Shown piece after piece: positions 25,152 to 37,056 of a stretch of DNA of 64,000 nucleotides. Origin of the DNA: Sorangium cellulosum (lineage in GTDB: Bacteria; Myxococcota_A; Polyangia; Polyangiales; Polyangiaceae); contig NZ_CP012673.1 in the NCBI RefSeq assembly GCF_002950945.1, positions 11,112,501-11,176,500 on the forward strand, written 5' to 3'. Below the pieces are notes generated by a model. That model did not search any database, was not told the DNA's origin, and worked only from the letters and a program-made list of their open reading frames with translations. Position 1 is the first letter of the stretch, and the number at the start of each line of letters is the position of its first letter. The position numbers were made by a program, and so were the translations under genes.

Positions 25152-26240
25152 TCAGAAGGTGCCTTGAACGGAGAGCGCCGCCTGGTTTCCCGTCATGACC
25201 GGCACGACGCGGACGCCCTGCCGGACCGGCTCTCCCCCCGCGGGGGAAGGATCGGTGAGGAACCAGGCCACCGTCGCGGTCGCGAAGACGCCGCTCGTCA
25301 CCAGCGCCGCCGCCCCGAGCGCGCCGAGCCGGTTCCGCTCCTCGCGCAGGCCGCGCAGCTCGGCGCAGGTCGGCGACCCGTTCGCCCCCTGGCACACGGA
25401 GGAGTCCCACCCCTGGCGGCGGAGCGCGACGTCGCGCTCCGCGAGGTCGTCGCGGAGGACGGCGGCCCGCAGGAGGAGGACCACGCCGGCCGCCGCCGTC
25501 GCCGTCGTGAGCGCCACGCCGCCGAGGCGCAGCTCCGCGAGCGGGAGGGGCGATGGCGCAGGCGGCGCGGGGGCCGCTGGCCGCGCAGGAGGAGGGGCGG
25601 CCTCCGGCGCCTTCGCGACGGGCTCCGGCGCGCGTCGCAGCTTGAGGACGAGGGCATGCGACTGGCCGGCCTCGGCGCTGAACGAGCGCACCGCGTCGGC
25701 GTGCCCCTCGAGGCGCGCCCGCGCGGTGTGGTCCCCTGGATCCAGGAACACCTCGTGGACAGGCTCGATGTGGCCCAGCGCCTCTCCGTCGAGGAAGACC
25801 TCGGCGCCCGGGGGATTGGTCGTCACGTAGAACGTCGCCACGCGCTTCCCGGCGCTTTGCAGCCCCTCCTGGACCCGTCGATGGATCCACGGGCTGAGGG
25901 CGCCGGGGTGCTCCAGGCTCTGCGCCAGGTGGCCCGCCGCCTCCCGGTGCCTCTGCAGCGCGAGCTCGCAGAGCCCGAGCTCTCCGGCGATCGCGGCCCG
26001 CTCCGTGTCGGTCGTCCACGCCGCCTCGGCCGCCTTCAGCGCCTCCTCGTAGGCCACCTCGGCCGACACCAGCCTCCCGGCGTCCCGCGCCTGCCGGGCG
26101 CGGCGCAGCGCCCCCGCCACCCTCGTTGCCGCGCGCGTGTCCGCGTCGGCGTAGGGATCGTCCGCGCTCGCCACACCCTCGAGACCGGCGATGACTCCAG
26201 CGAGAGTGCATGGCAAGAGCCACGAGATGGCGTGACGCAC
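25152..26240 (-). CDS. exported PEGA-domain protein with TPR-like N-terminus
   Basis: This is a 362-aa protein typical of myxobacteria. It has a signal peptide (AISWLLPCTLAGVIAGLEGVASA), then helical repeats up to about residue 130. A PEGA domain follows (VTTNPPGAEVFLDGEALGHI..HEVFLDPGDHTARA), then an Ala/Pro-rich linker. Two hydrophobic segments follow near residues 240 and 310 (LTTATAAAGVVLLL, LGAAALVTSGVFATATVAWF). PEGA domains bind surface or cell-wall partners. The start is GTG. It is the last gene of a minus-strand run and converges with the nuclease gene. No specific function is known. Confidence 0.85.
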   Translation of the reverse strand: MRHAISWLLPCTLAGVIAGLEGVASADDPYADADTRAATRVAGALRRARQARDAGRLVSAEVAYEEALKAAEAAWTTDTERAAIAGELGLCELALQRHREAAGHLAQSLEHPGALSPWIHRRVQEGLQSAGKRVATFYVTTNPPGAEVFLDGEALGHIEPVHEVFLDPGDHTARARLEGHADAVRSFSAEAGQSHALVLKLRRAPEPVAKAPEAAPPPARPAAPAPPAPSPLPLAELRLGGVALTTATAAAGVVLLLRAAVLRDDLAERDVALRRQGWDSSVCQGANGSPTCAELRGLREERNRLGALGAAALVTSGVFATATVAWFLTDPSPAGGEPVRQGVRVVPVMTGNQAALSVQGTF

Positions 26241-26289
26241 GCCGCCAGAAATACTGGCTGCGACGATCCCACGTCAATTGGCAGCTCGG

Positions 26290-27357
26290 CTACTTCACCG
26301 TCGCGTAAGCCTGGGTCCACGCCCGCTTCCCGTCGGGCTGCGTGACGCGCGCCCGCACGTACCGCTCGCCCCCGCGGAGCCGGTACGTGGCCCGCCCCGT
26401 CAGGAGCCGCTGCCGGTCCAGCACACGCCCGCCCGCCCCGACGAACTCCACCACGGTCCCCGTGGCCGCCGGCCAGACCGAGAACGAGTCCTCTGCCACG
26501 GCAATCCTCCGCAGCCTTGCCCCCGAGGACGCATAGAGCCGCCGCCGCGCGAGCGCATTGCAGATCGCCGCGCGCGACACCTCGCGGGAGAACACCTCGA
26601 TGAACCCGCGCCCGGGCCCCGCCGGCGGGGCATTCGACTCGGCCACGAGCTGGTGCATGTCGTCCACCGCCACGGCGGCGATCCCGCCCCCCGCCGGGCC
26701 TCGCGCGGTCAGCACCACGTCCCACACCGCCTCGTGCGACGGCCGCGTCGCGTCCCCCTCCGTGTGGACGTACGGATGACCGCTGTAAATTTCCAGGAGA
26801 TCCGCGGGCGGCGCCGCCACGATATCGCCGGCCGAGAGCGCCCAGTCGAAGTTCGGGTGGTTGATCAGCGCCACGCCTCCTTCTGCCCGCACGCGCCCGA
26901 TGGCCCAGCGCAGCGCCTCCGCCTTCGTCGGGAAATGCCCGCCGCCGATCGTCCGCTGCGTGCAGAGCGCATTCACGTGCACCGGCCGCCCTTCCGCCGT
27001 CATCGTCACCTCTTCCCCCGGGATGACGGCGAAGCTCGATGAGGGCTGGGACTCCGGGAACGTCGCGGGATCCACCCGCTGGTTGTGGTCCGTCAGGGCC
27101 ACGAAGGCATACCCGTTCTCGCGGTACCACCGCACGACGTCGCCCGGCGCGCTGTCCCCGTCGCTCAGCGACGTGTGCGTGTGGATGTTGCCTCGCTGGA
27201 AGACCTCGACGTCGAGCGGCTCCTCGAACCGCAGCGGGCTCGGCGCGCCGTCCGCCCCGGAAGCGGCCGTGGTGGTGCGCTCCTTCCAGCAGGCAAAGGC
27301 GAAGGCCGTCGCTGCGCCGATGAGCAGGAGAGCGATCCAGCGTCCGCGATTCCTCAT
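26290..27357 (-). CDS. PHP-domain metal-dependent hydrolase, lipoprotein-like
   Basis: This is a 355-aa protein beginning MRNRGRWIALLLIGAATAF with a Cys at residue 23, a possible lipobox. The PHP active-site motif GNIHTHTSLSDGDSAPG follows, then VALTDHNQ, IPGEEVTMTA and LINHPNFDW. A beta-rich C-terminal region (residues about 290-355) looks like a carbohydrate- or cell-wall-binding extension. PHP proteins hydrolyse phosphoesters using metals. This exported form belongs to a family seen widely in myxobacteria and Planctomycetes. The start at 27357 is preferred over an in-frame codon 111 bp upstream because that extension is Arg/Ser-rich. Confidence 0.85.
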   Translation of the reverse strand: MRNRGRWIALLLIGAATAFAFACWKERTTTAASGADGAPSPLRFEEPLDVEVFQRGNIHTHTSLSDGDSAPGDVVRWYRENGYAFVALTDHNQRVDPATFPESQPSSSFAVIPGEEVTMTAEGRPVHVNALCTQRTIGGGHFPTKAEALRWAIGRVRAEGGVALINHPNFDWALSAGDIVAAPPADLLEIYSGHPYVHTEGDATRPSHEAVWDVVLTARGPAGGGIAAVAVDDMHQLVAESNAPPAGPGRGFIEVFSREVSRAAICNALARRRLYASSGARLRRIAVAEDSFSVWPAATGTVVEFVGAGGRVLDRQRLLTGRATYRLRGGERYVRARVTQPDGKRAWTQAYATVK

Positions 27358-27498
27358 CTCCGCCAGCTGCCTCTCCTCGTTCTCCGATCCCCGGCCAGCA
27401 GCAGAGTATACCGGCGCCCCCGGCCGCGACCACTTCGGTGCACCCCGGCCGCTCGCTTCCGCTGCCACGGCTGCATTCTGGCCCCCGTGGACGCCCCC

Positions 27499-28701
27499 TC
27501 AGCGGCCGTCGTCGTCCTTCCCGAGCCAGCCCTTGCGGCGGTAGTACGTGAGCAGCCCGACGACGCTCGCCAGCATCAGGAGCCACACCATCGGATACCC
27601 GTAGTACCAGTCGAGCTCCGGCATGTTGTACGGCGAGCTCTCGTGGTGGAAATTCATCCCGTAGATCCCCGCGATGGCGGTGATCGGCAGGAAGATCGTC
27701 GAGATGATGGTGAGCACCTTCATGATCTCGTTCATCCGGTTCGACATCCCGGAGAGGTGGAGATCCATGAGGCCCGAGCTGAGCTCGCGGTAGGTCTCGA
27801 TCATGTCCATCAGCTGCACCGCGTGATCGTAGGTGTCGCGCAGGTAGAGCCGGGTGTCCTTGGAGATCATCGGGTTGTCGTCGCGGAGGAGCGCGTTCAC
27901 GAGGTCGCGCTGGGGCCAGACCGCGCGCCGCAGCGTGAGCAGGTCCCGCTTGAGGTCGTGGATCGGCTTCGACATCGGGCGCTTCGCGTCGAGGACCTCG
28001 AGCTCCAGGTCCTCGATGTGGTCGCCGAGCCGCTCGAGCACCGGGAAGAAGCCGTCGACCACCGCGTCGAGCAGCGCGTACGCGAGGTAGTCGGCCCCCC
28101 GCGTCCGCACCGTGCCCTTGCCGGCGCGGATGCGCTCCCGCACGACCCCCATCACGTCCCACTCGGCCTCTTCCTGGACGGTCAGGACGAAGCTCTTGCC
28201 GAACAGGATCGCGAGCTGCTCGGTGCGCAGCGCGCAGTGCTCGGTGACCTGCGCCATCCGCGAGATGACGAGCACGTGCTCGCCCCCGTAGACGTCCGCC
28301 TTCGGCCGCTGGGGCACGTTGACCATGTCCTCCAGCGCGAGCGGGTGGATCTTGAAGATCTCGCCCAGCCGCTCGAACGTCGGCTTGTGGCCGAGCCCCC
28401 GGACGTCGACCCAGGTGATCGAGGGCCGGTCGTCGGTGAGGTAGGGGATGCACTCCTCGACGCTCTGGATCTCCTTCTCGGATACCACGTCGGCGTCGTA
28501 GTCGATGACGAAGATCCTCGGCCGGTTGGTGTTCTCGATGACGAGGGTTCCAGGGGGAGACGCGGGCGGCGGCTCGTGCACGAGCCGGTCGCGCTTGGGC
28601 CGCTGCTGCTCCCCGGCCAGCTCGGACCGCTCGCGGGCCCAGGAGGTGCGCAGCTCCGAATCGCTGCGCCGCGACTCGGGGGGATAGCTGGTCGTCGTCA
28701 T
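27499..28701 (-). CDS. corA: CorA-family magnesium/cobalt transporter
   Basis: This is a 400-aa CorA protein. The soluble N-terminal domain forms the funnel (ITWVDVRGLGHKPTFERLGE, PLALEDMVNVPQRPK). A long helix leads to TM1 (VLTIISTIFLPITAIAGIYG), which ends in the invariant GMN motif (YGMNFHH). TM2 is MVWLLMLASVVGLLTYYRRKG. It transports Mg2+ (or Co2+) as a pentamer in the inner membrane. The start is the ATG at 28701. It diverges from the membrane-protein gene at 28907, with 205 bp between them. No Mg-responsive leader was recognised. Confidence 0.93.
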   Translation of the reverse strand: MTTTSYPPESRRSDSELRTSWARERSELAGEQQRPKRDRLVHEPPPASPPGTLVIENTNRPRIFVIDYDADVVSEKEIQSVEECIPYLTDDRPSITWVDVRGLGHKPTFERLGEIFKIHPLALEDMVNVPQRPKADVYGGEHVLVISRMAQVTEHCALRTEQLAILFGKSFVLTVQEEAEWDVMGVVRERIRAGKGTVRTRGADYLAYALLDAVVDGFFPVLERLGDHIEDLELEVLDAKRPMSKPIHDLKRDLLTLRRAVWPQRDLVNALLRDDNPMISKDTRLYLRDTYDHAVQLMDMIETYRELSSGLMDLHLSGMSNRMNEIMKVLTIISTIFLPITAIAGIYGMNFHHESSPYNMPELDWYYGYPMVWLLMLASVVGLLTYYRRKGWLGKDDDGR

Positions 28702-28906
28702 GGGGACGGATGGTAGTCGAGGATCCCGCCGCATCGAGCGCGCGCTGTCGCTCGCCCCGCAGCGCCGCGTGGCGTATGCTGAGCTGGCCGCGGAGGGGAA
28801 CGGGCGCCTTTCCTGGCCACCTCGTCCTCCTGTTCTGCTGGCCGGGGGAAGCGCCGCGCGGCGCGCCGGTCCGCGCCCGGCGCCGCCGCGCGCCCTGCCC
28901 TTCCGG

Positions 28907-30307
28907 ATGCCCATGGGAACGACCCTCGACATCGCGATCGGCCTCGTCAGCGTCTTCTTCCTCCTGAGCGTCCTCTGCTCGGCCATCTACGAGGCGCTCG
29001 CCGGCGTCTTCCGGCTGCGCGCGCTCAACCTGGCGCAGAGCCTCGAGATCATGCTGGCGGATCGCGCGCTCGACGCGCACGTCCTCCGGTCCCTGGCCAC
29101 GCGCGAGGCCGCCGCGCGCGCGGCCGCTGCGCGCGCGGCGGCCTCGCGCGATCCCTTCCTGAGGCGCCTGGTCCGCGGCTTCGCCGAGCTCGTGCGCGTC
29201 CGGCTGATGCCGGGACCTCCCGCGTCCCCGCTCGCGACGGCCCTGCGCCAGCACCCGCTGATCAAGGACCTCAAGTACGGATGGGTGGGCCCGTCCTACA
29301 TCCCGTCGCACACCTTCGTGGCCGCGCTCCTCGACACCCTGCGGCACGTCGACTGGTCCGGCGGCGCCGCGCCGCCGGCCGCCGCCGCTGCGCCGCCGCG
29401 GCCGGTCGCCGCGCTCACGCCCGCGACCGATGCCGCCGCCGCACCTGCGCCGGAAGCCACGGGTGCGCCCGCGCCCTCGCCGGAAGTCGCCGCCGCGCCC
29501 GCGTCTGACGCCATCGCTGCGCCTGCGCCCTCGCCTGGCGGCGCCGCCGCCCCCGCGCCCTCGCCCGACGGGGCGGCGCAGGCGCCGAGCAGCGATCAGA
29601 CGCCGCTCCAGGAGCTCCGGAGCCTCATCGCGAGCATGCCCGCGGAGAGCGATCTCCGGCGCGCCCTCGCCACGATCATCGACAACACGGTCAGGAGCGT
29701 TCGCGAGGCGAACATCCGGCTGGAGCGGTGGTTCAACGACGCGATGGACCGGGCCACCGGCCGGTACAAGCGCCGGGCGCAGCTCATCATCAGCGCGACG
29801 GCGCTCGTCCTCTGCGTCGGGTTCAACGCCGACAGCCTGAAGCTCGCGAGCGCCCTCTCGCGCGACGCCGCCGTGCGCGCGGCCATGCTCGTGGCGGCGC
29901 AGGAGATGGCGAAGTCGCCGCCCCGCGCCGCGCCCCACGAGCTCGGCATGGACAAGGACGAGGACCTGACCGCCGCGATGGCCCAGGGCAGCGGCGTGCA
30001 CAAGCAGCTCACGGGGCTCGACCTCGAGATCACCTGGGGCGTGAGCCCCCCCGCGGAGATGACCTTCCCGGGGCTCTGGGGCGCGCTGTCCCGGGTCTTC
30101 GGCCGCGGCTCCGTCGCCTGGGTCCGGGGCGTGCTCGACCGGATCTTCACCCCCGGCATCCTCATCACCACCGCCGCGGCCTCGCTCGGCGCGCCGTTCT
30201 GGTTCGACCTGCTCAACAAGCTCGTGAACCTCAGGACCGCCGGCAAGAGCCCCGAGCCCTACGAGCCCCCGAAGGGCGCCGGCCCCGAGGAGAGCGTGAA
30301 CCGCTGA
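28907..30307 (+). CDS. membrane protein with Ala/Pro-rich linker (466 aa)
   Basis: A hydrophobic N-terminal segment (LDIAIGLVSVFFLLSVLCSAIYEAL) begins two residues after a double ATG (MPMG). A Glu/Arg-rich region follows, then a long Ala/Pro/Ser linker around residues 150-215 with repeated APAPSP. Two further membrane segments lie at RAQLIISATALVLCVGFNAD and ILITTAAASLGAPFWFDLLN. This looks like the family of DUF-type membrane proteins common in large bacterial genomes (LLSLICSAVNE-like start), but no function is known. Start 28907 or 28913 is equally possible. It diverges from corA. Confidence 0.75.
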   Translation: MPMGTTLDIAIGLVSVFFLLSVLCSAIYEALAGVFRLRALNLAQSLEIMLADRALDAHVLRSLATREAAARAAAARAAASRDPFLRRLVRGFAELVRVRLMPGPPASPLATALRQHPLIKDLKYGWVGPSYIPSHTFVAALLDTLRHVDWSGGAAPPAAAAAPPRPVAALTPATDAAAAPAPEATGAPAPSPEVAAAPASDAIAAPAPSPGGAAAPAPSPDGAAQAPSSDQTPLQELRSLIASMPAESDLRRALATIIDNTVRSVREANIRLERWFNDAMDRATGRYKRRAQLIISATALVLCVGFNADSLKLASALSRDAAVRAAMLVAAQEMAKSPPRAAPHELGMDKDEDLTAAMAQGSGVHKQLTGLDLEITWGVSPPAEMTFPGLWGALSRVFGRGSVAWVRGVLDRIFTPGILITTAAASLGAPFWFDLLNKLVNLRTAGKSPEPYEPPKGAGPEESVNR

Positions 30308-30368
30308 CCTGCGCGCCGGCCGAGCCGCGCGCTCGGGCCGAGCCGCACGCCCGGCCTCACCCGCGCCC

Positions 30369-34292
<3,924 letters not shown>

Positions 34293-34670
34293 GGCGCAAG
34301 TATCGGCGTGCAGGCGTTCGCGGTCCAGGCGACGAGCGCCCGAGGGGACAGCGATTCCGTGGGTTTACCACCCACGTGCGGCACGAGGATACCGATCTGG
34401 CGGCGCCGCCACGATCCTCGTGGTCTCTGCTGGCGGTCGTACGGCCGAGAGCGCCGGCCGATCTGCGCCCCGGATCCTCCCGCGGGCGGGGCGGAGCCCA
34501 CCGGGGCGCCGCGTCCTCCGGCGGACATTTCTGCTGGGGCCGCGCTGGTCGGTCGCGCGGTCTGCGCTGCCCGGCCTCCGTGGGGGCCGGGCGTGGGCGC
34601 GGCTCGTGTGCTGTCGGGTCTCCGAGGGGCTGGGGGCGGCGCCGGGCGTGTCCGGGCGCCGCGGTGGCTC
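34293..34670. other. 378-bp gene-free region upstream of the kinase
   Basis: I see no protein-like frame on either strand here. The segment is GC-rich and contains the upstream region of the giant kinase gene, where no convincing -35/-10 was found. No repeat was recognised. Confidence 0.45.
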
Positions 34671-35021
34671 TCAGCTCGCGAGGCGCTCGAGCCGCGCGTC
34701 GACCTCTCGCTCGGCGTTCAGCCAGTCCTCAACCGGGTTGGTCCGGAAGCCGGCCCTCTCGGCATATCCATAGGCCACCTTGGCGATCAGGCGATGCCGC
34801 TCCTCGCGCGACAGCCCCCCGATCCTCGGCGCGCCCTCGCGCGCGGGCCTCGGCGAGTTGTCGCGCGCCGGGGCCGGAGAGGGCATCTTGACAGCGGCAG
34901 GGGCGGAGACCGCGCTCTCCGGCTGCGCGGCGCTCGGGGCGGCCGCGGCGACCTGGGCGTCGAGCTGGCTCGGGGCCTGGGTGGTCTTTCGGCGGGCCGG
35001 GGTCTTGCGCTTCGAGGTCAT
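34671..35021 (-). CDS. DUF2934-domain small protein
   Basis: This is a 116-aa protein with a basic N-terminal tail (TSKRKTPARRKTT) and an Ala/Pro-rich middle. The C-terminal 50 residues match the DUF2934 pattern: REERHRLIAKVAYGYAERAGF...NPVEDWLNAEREVDARL. The domain is a short helical hairpin of unknown function, common in soil bacteria. The ATG is preceded by AAGGAGAGAC. It lies about 380 bp upstream of the giant kinase gene on the same strand. Confidence 0.8.
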   Translation of the reverse strand: MTSKRKTPARRKTTQAPSQLDAQVAAAAPSAAQPESAVSAPAAVKMPSPAPARDNSPRPAREGAPRIGGLSREERHRLIAKVAYGYAERAGFRTNPVEDWLNAEREVDARLERLAS

Positions 35022-35542
35022 CTCGTCGTCTCTCCTTTCGGGTACACGGGTCGACTAACCCAGGTCCGCGCGCACGAACAAATTTTGAGCACGTAGTTTT
35101 CCCGGCCGCTCGGTCCGCGCTCCACCGGCGGCGCGCCATCGGGATCTCCCTTCCGCCGCACCGGGGTTCGCGGTAGAGTCGATGTCGCCGACCGGGTGAG
35201 ATCATCCGGCCTGTGCCATCCATCGTCGCTCGCCTGGTCGCCGTTCCCTGGTCGGCGCGCTCGTGGCTTCCGGGCCCCCTCCTGCGCTGACGACGCGCGT
35301 GAAGACACGCGCCGAACACGCCCAGGACACACTCGAAAAGCGCTGAACAACCGCTGAACAACCGCTGACGACACGCTGGAGACATGCTGGAGAATCGCTG
35401 AAGACACGCTGGAGACAGCACGGCAACGTGGACATGGCAGGCGCGTCGCTCGCGGTCTGCCCGCGACTCGTGGAGATGCGATGTGGAAGAAAGCGCAGCC
35501 GCTTCCCGGCGCACGGATCACCTCCGCTCCTTCGGCAGCGGG
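35022..35542. other. 521-bp gene-free region with degenerate tandem repeats
   Basis: This region separates the divergent DUF2934 and sigma-54-activator-like genes. A run at 35330-35424 repeats a CGCTGAACAAC / ACGCTGGAGACA motif with drift, giving a tandem array of about 11-12 bp units. Read as protein it gives only low-complexity strings (VVQRLFSA-like), so I treat it as non-coding. The AT-rich sequence at about 35079-35100 could carry a promoter for the DUF2934 gene, but no clear hexamers were found. Confidence 0.5.
35330..35424. repeat. degenerate tandem repeat (11-12 bp units)
   Basis: Units such as CGCTGAACAAC, CGCTGAACAAC, CGCTGACGACA, CGCTGGAGACA, TGCTGGAGAAT, CGCTGAAGACA and CGCTGGAGACA follow each other with little spacing. 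The array lies between two divergent genes. The sequence is read directly; no function is known. Confidence 0.7.
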
Positions 35543-36559
35543 ATGACGCGCGTCCTCTGGATCGAGGATGACAGCGAGGTGCGGCTCGTCGGCGCCTCGG
35601 AGCGCTGGGTGCGGGCGATGGAGCAGCTGCGGCGGCTCGCGGAGCACGAGCGCGCGCCGGTGCTCCTCGCGGGCGAGCCTGGCACGGGCAAGGGTCTGTG
35701 CGCGCGGCTGCTACATGCCTCGAGCGCGCGCGCCGGCGGCCCGTTCGTGGCGGTGGACGTGGCCCGCCTGCCGGCTGCTGGCCTCGCGGAGGAGCTCTTC
35801 GGCGTGGAGGGTTGCGCTGGCGGGCAGCCTGCGGCGCGCCCCGGGCTGCTCGAGCTCGCGCGGGGTGGCACGTTGTTCCTCGACGAGATCGGCGCGTTCC
35901 CGCGCGATCTCCAGCCGCGGCTCGCGGCGGTGCTCGACGGCGCGCCGTTCTGCCGGTCCTCTGGCGCGGGCGTGGTGGTTGCGGACGTGCGTGTCATTGC
36001 GGCCACGAGCCGTGATCTCTCCGCTCCGGTCGGGGAGAGCGTGCTGCACGACGATCTCCGCCGGCGCGTCGGCGTGCTCGGCCTGACGCTTCCTCCGCTG
36101 CGCGAGCGCGACGGCGACGTGCGGAGGCTCGTCGAGCACTTCCTGGAGCGCCAGGCCGCCGGGGCGGGGCGTCCGTGCGGGGGGATCACGCCCCGCGCGC
36201 TTGCGCAGCTCGAGGCGTACTCCTGGCCGGGGAATGTCCGCGAGCTCCGGAGCGTGGTCGAGCGCGCGTATCTGGTGGGCAATGGCGCGCCGCTCGACGT
36301 GGAGCACCTTCCGCCGGAGATCGGGGCGATGTTGCGGGGGGGTGCGGCGGGGGTGGGGGGGCGGCCGTCGCCGCCGGCGCGCGGCAGCGCGTCGCTGGGG
36401 GAGGCCGTGCGTCGCCACATCCTCGCGGTTTACGCCGCGCAGGGTGGGAATGTCACGCGCACGGCGAATGCGCTTGGGATAACGCGGGTCTCTCTCCGGC
36501 GGCATTTGAGGCAGTATCTTGCTGGAGAGGGCCGGAGTAAGGAGCCGCTGGGAGGATAG
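35543..36559 (+). CDS. sigma-54-activator-like AAA+ regulator lacking GAFTGA
   Basis: This is a 338-aa protein with the layout of an NtrC-type activator without a receiver domain. The AAA+ domain has Walker A LLAGEPGTGKGLCARLL, Walker B TLFLDEIGAF, and sensor-type strands around VRVIAATSRDL and YSWPGNVRELRSVVERAYL. The C-terminal Fis-type HTH is GNVTRTANALGITRVSLRRH. The GAFTGA loop, which contacts sigma-54, is replaced by CAGGQPAARPG between ELFGVEG and the ELARGGTLF strand. It therefore may not work as a normal sigma-54 activator. The start at 35543 is preferred over an upstream Ser/Arg-rich extension. Confidence 0.85.
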   Translation: MTRVLWIEDDSEVRLVGASERWVRAMEQLRRLAEHERAPVLLAGEPGTGKGLCARLLHASSARAGGPFVAVDVARLPAAGLAEELFGVEGCAGGQPAARPGLLELARGGTLFLDEIGAFPRDLQPRLAAVLDGAPFCRSSGAGVVVADVRVIAATSRDLSAPVGESVLHDDLRRRVGVLGLTLPPLRERDGDVRRLVEHFLERQAAGAGRPCGGITPRALAQLEAYSWPGNVRELRSVVERAYLVGNGAPLDVEHLPPEIGAMLRGGAAGVGGRPSPPARGSASLGEAVRRHILAVYAAQGGNVTRTANALGITRVSLRRHLRQYLAGEGRSKEPLGG

Positions 36560-36638
36560 CTGCCCGACCTGACCGGGGGGAATTGCCCGGGAACCTTGAA
36601 GGGCGGGGGCGGTTCAGGGCTGGAGCTCGGGAGCACCT

Positions 36639-36973
36639 CGTCTCCCGTCTCCCGTCTCCCGTCTTTCGTCTCCCGTCTTTCGTCTCCCGTCTTTCGTCTC
36701 CCGTCTTTCGTCTTTCGTCTTTCGTCTTTCGTCTTTCATCTTCGTGAACGTCCTCGTGAACGTGAACGTGATCGATTCATTTCATTCTTCTCGATTGGGG
36801 CCGTTCTTCCTTCTCTCAACTATAGGAGCTCCTGTGGCGAGTTGAGCGTATGGCTCTCCTCGATCATGTCGTTCACGTTCACGACCACGAGGACGTTCAC
36901 GAGGACGAAGGACGAAGGACGAAGGACGAAAGACGAAAGACGAAAGACGTAAGACGTAAGACGTAAGACGTAG
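36639..36973. repeat. heptanucleotide/hexanucleotide inverted-repeat element, copy 1
   Basis: The left arm (36639-36736) is 14 uninterrupted heptamers, mostly CGTCTCC and CGTCTTT. It is followed by hexamer repeats GTGAAC (36740-36768) and a middle region with CTCAACT, GGAGCTCC and AGTTGAG, which form a small hairpin. The mirrored hexamers CGTTCACGTTCAC (36870-36882) and a right arm of 10 heptamers GACGAAG/GACGAAA/GACGTAA (36904-36973) follow. The two arms are complementary in kind, so a long stem is possible. It lies between the AAA+ regulator gene and the amylase gene. Confidence 0.85.
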
Positions 36974-37056
36974 GATGGAACAGGCCAGACGGAACAGGCC
37001 AACCGGTCGCCCGACCGCGCTGACACGGCTCCCCTGATCGGATACTGCTCGATCCC

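Noticed and set aside
26036..30001. A 1300-codon minus-strand frame over corA, the PHP gene and the membrane-protein gene
   Set aside because: Its composition is typical of out-of-frame translation and it covers well-supported genes on both strands.
36639..36973. Possible CRISPR array from the regular repeats
   Set aside because: Units are 7 bp with no spacers, and two complementary arms; no cas genes are present.
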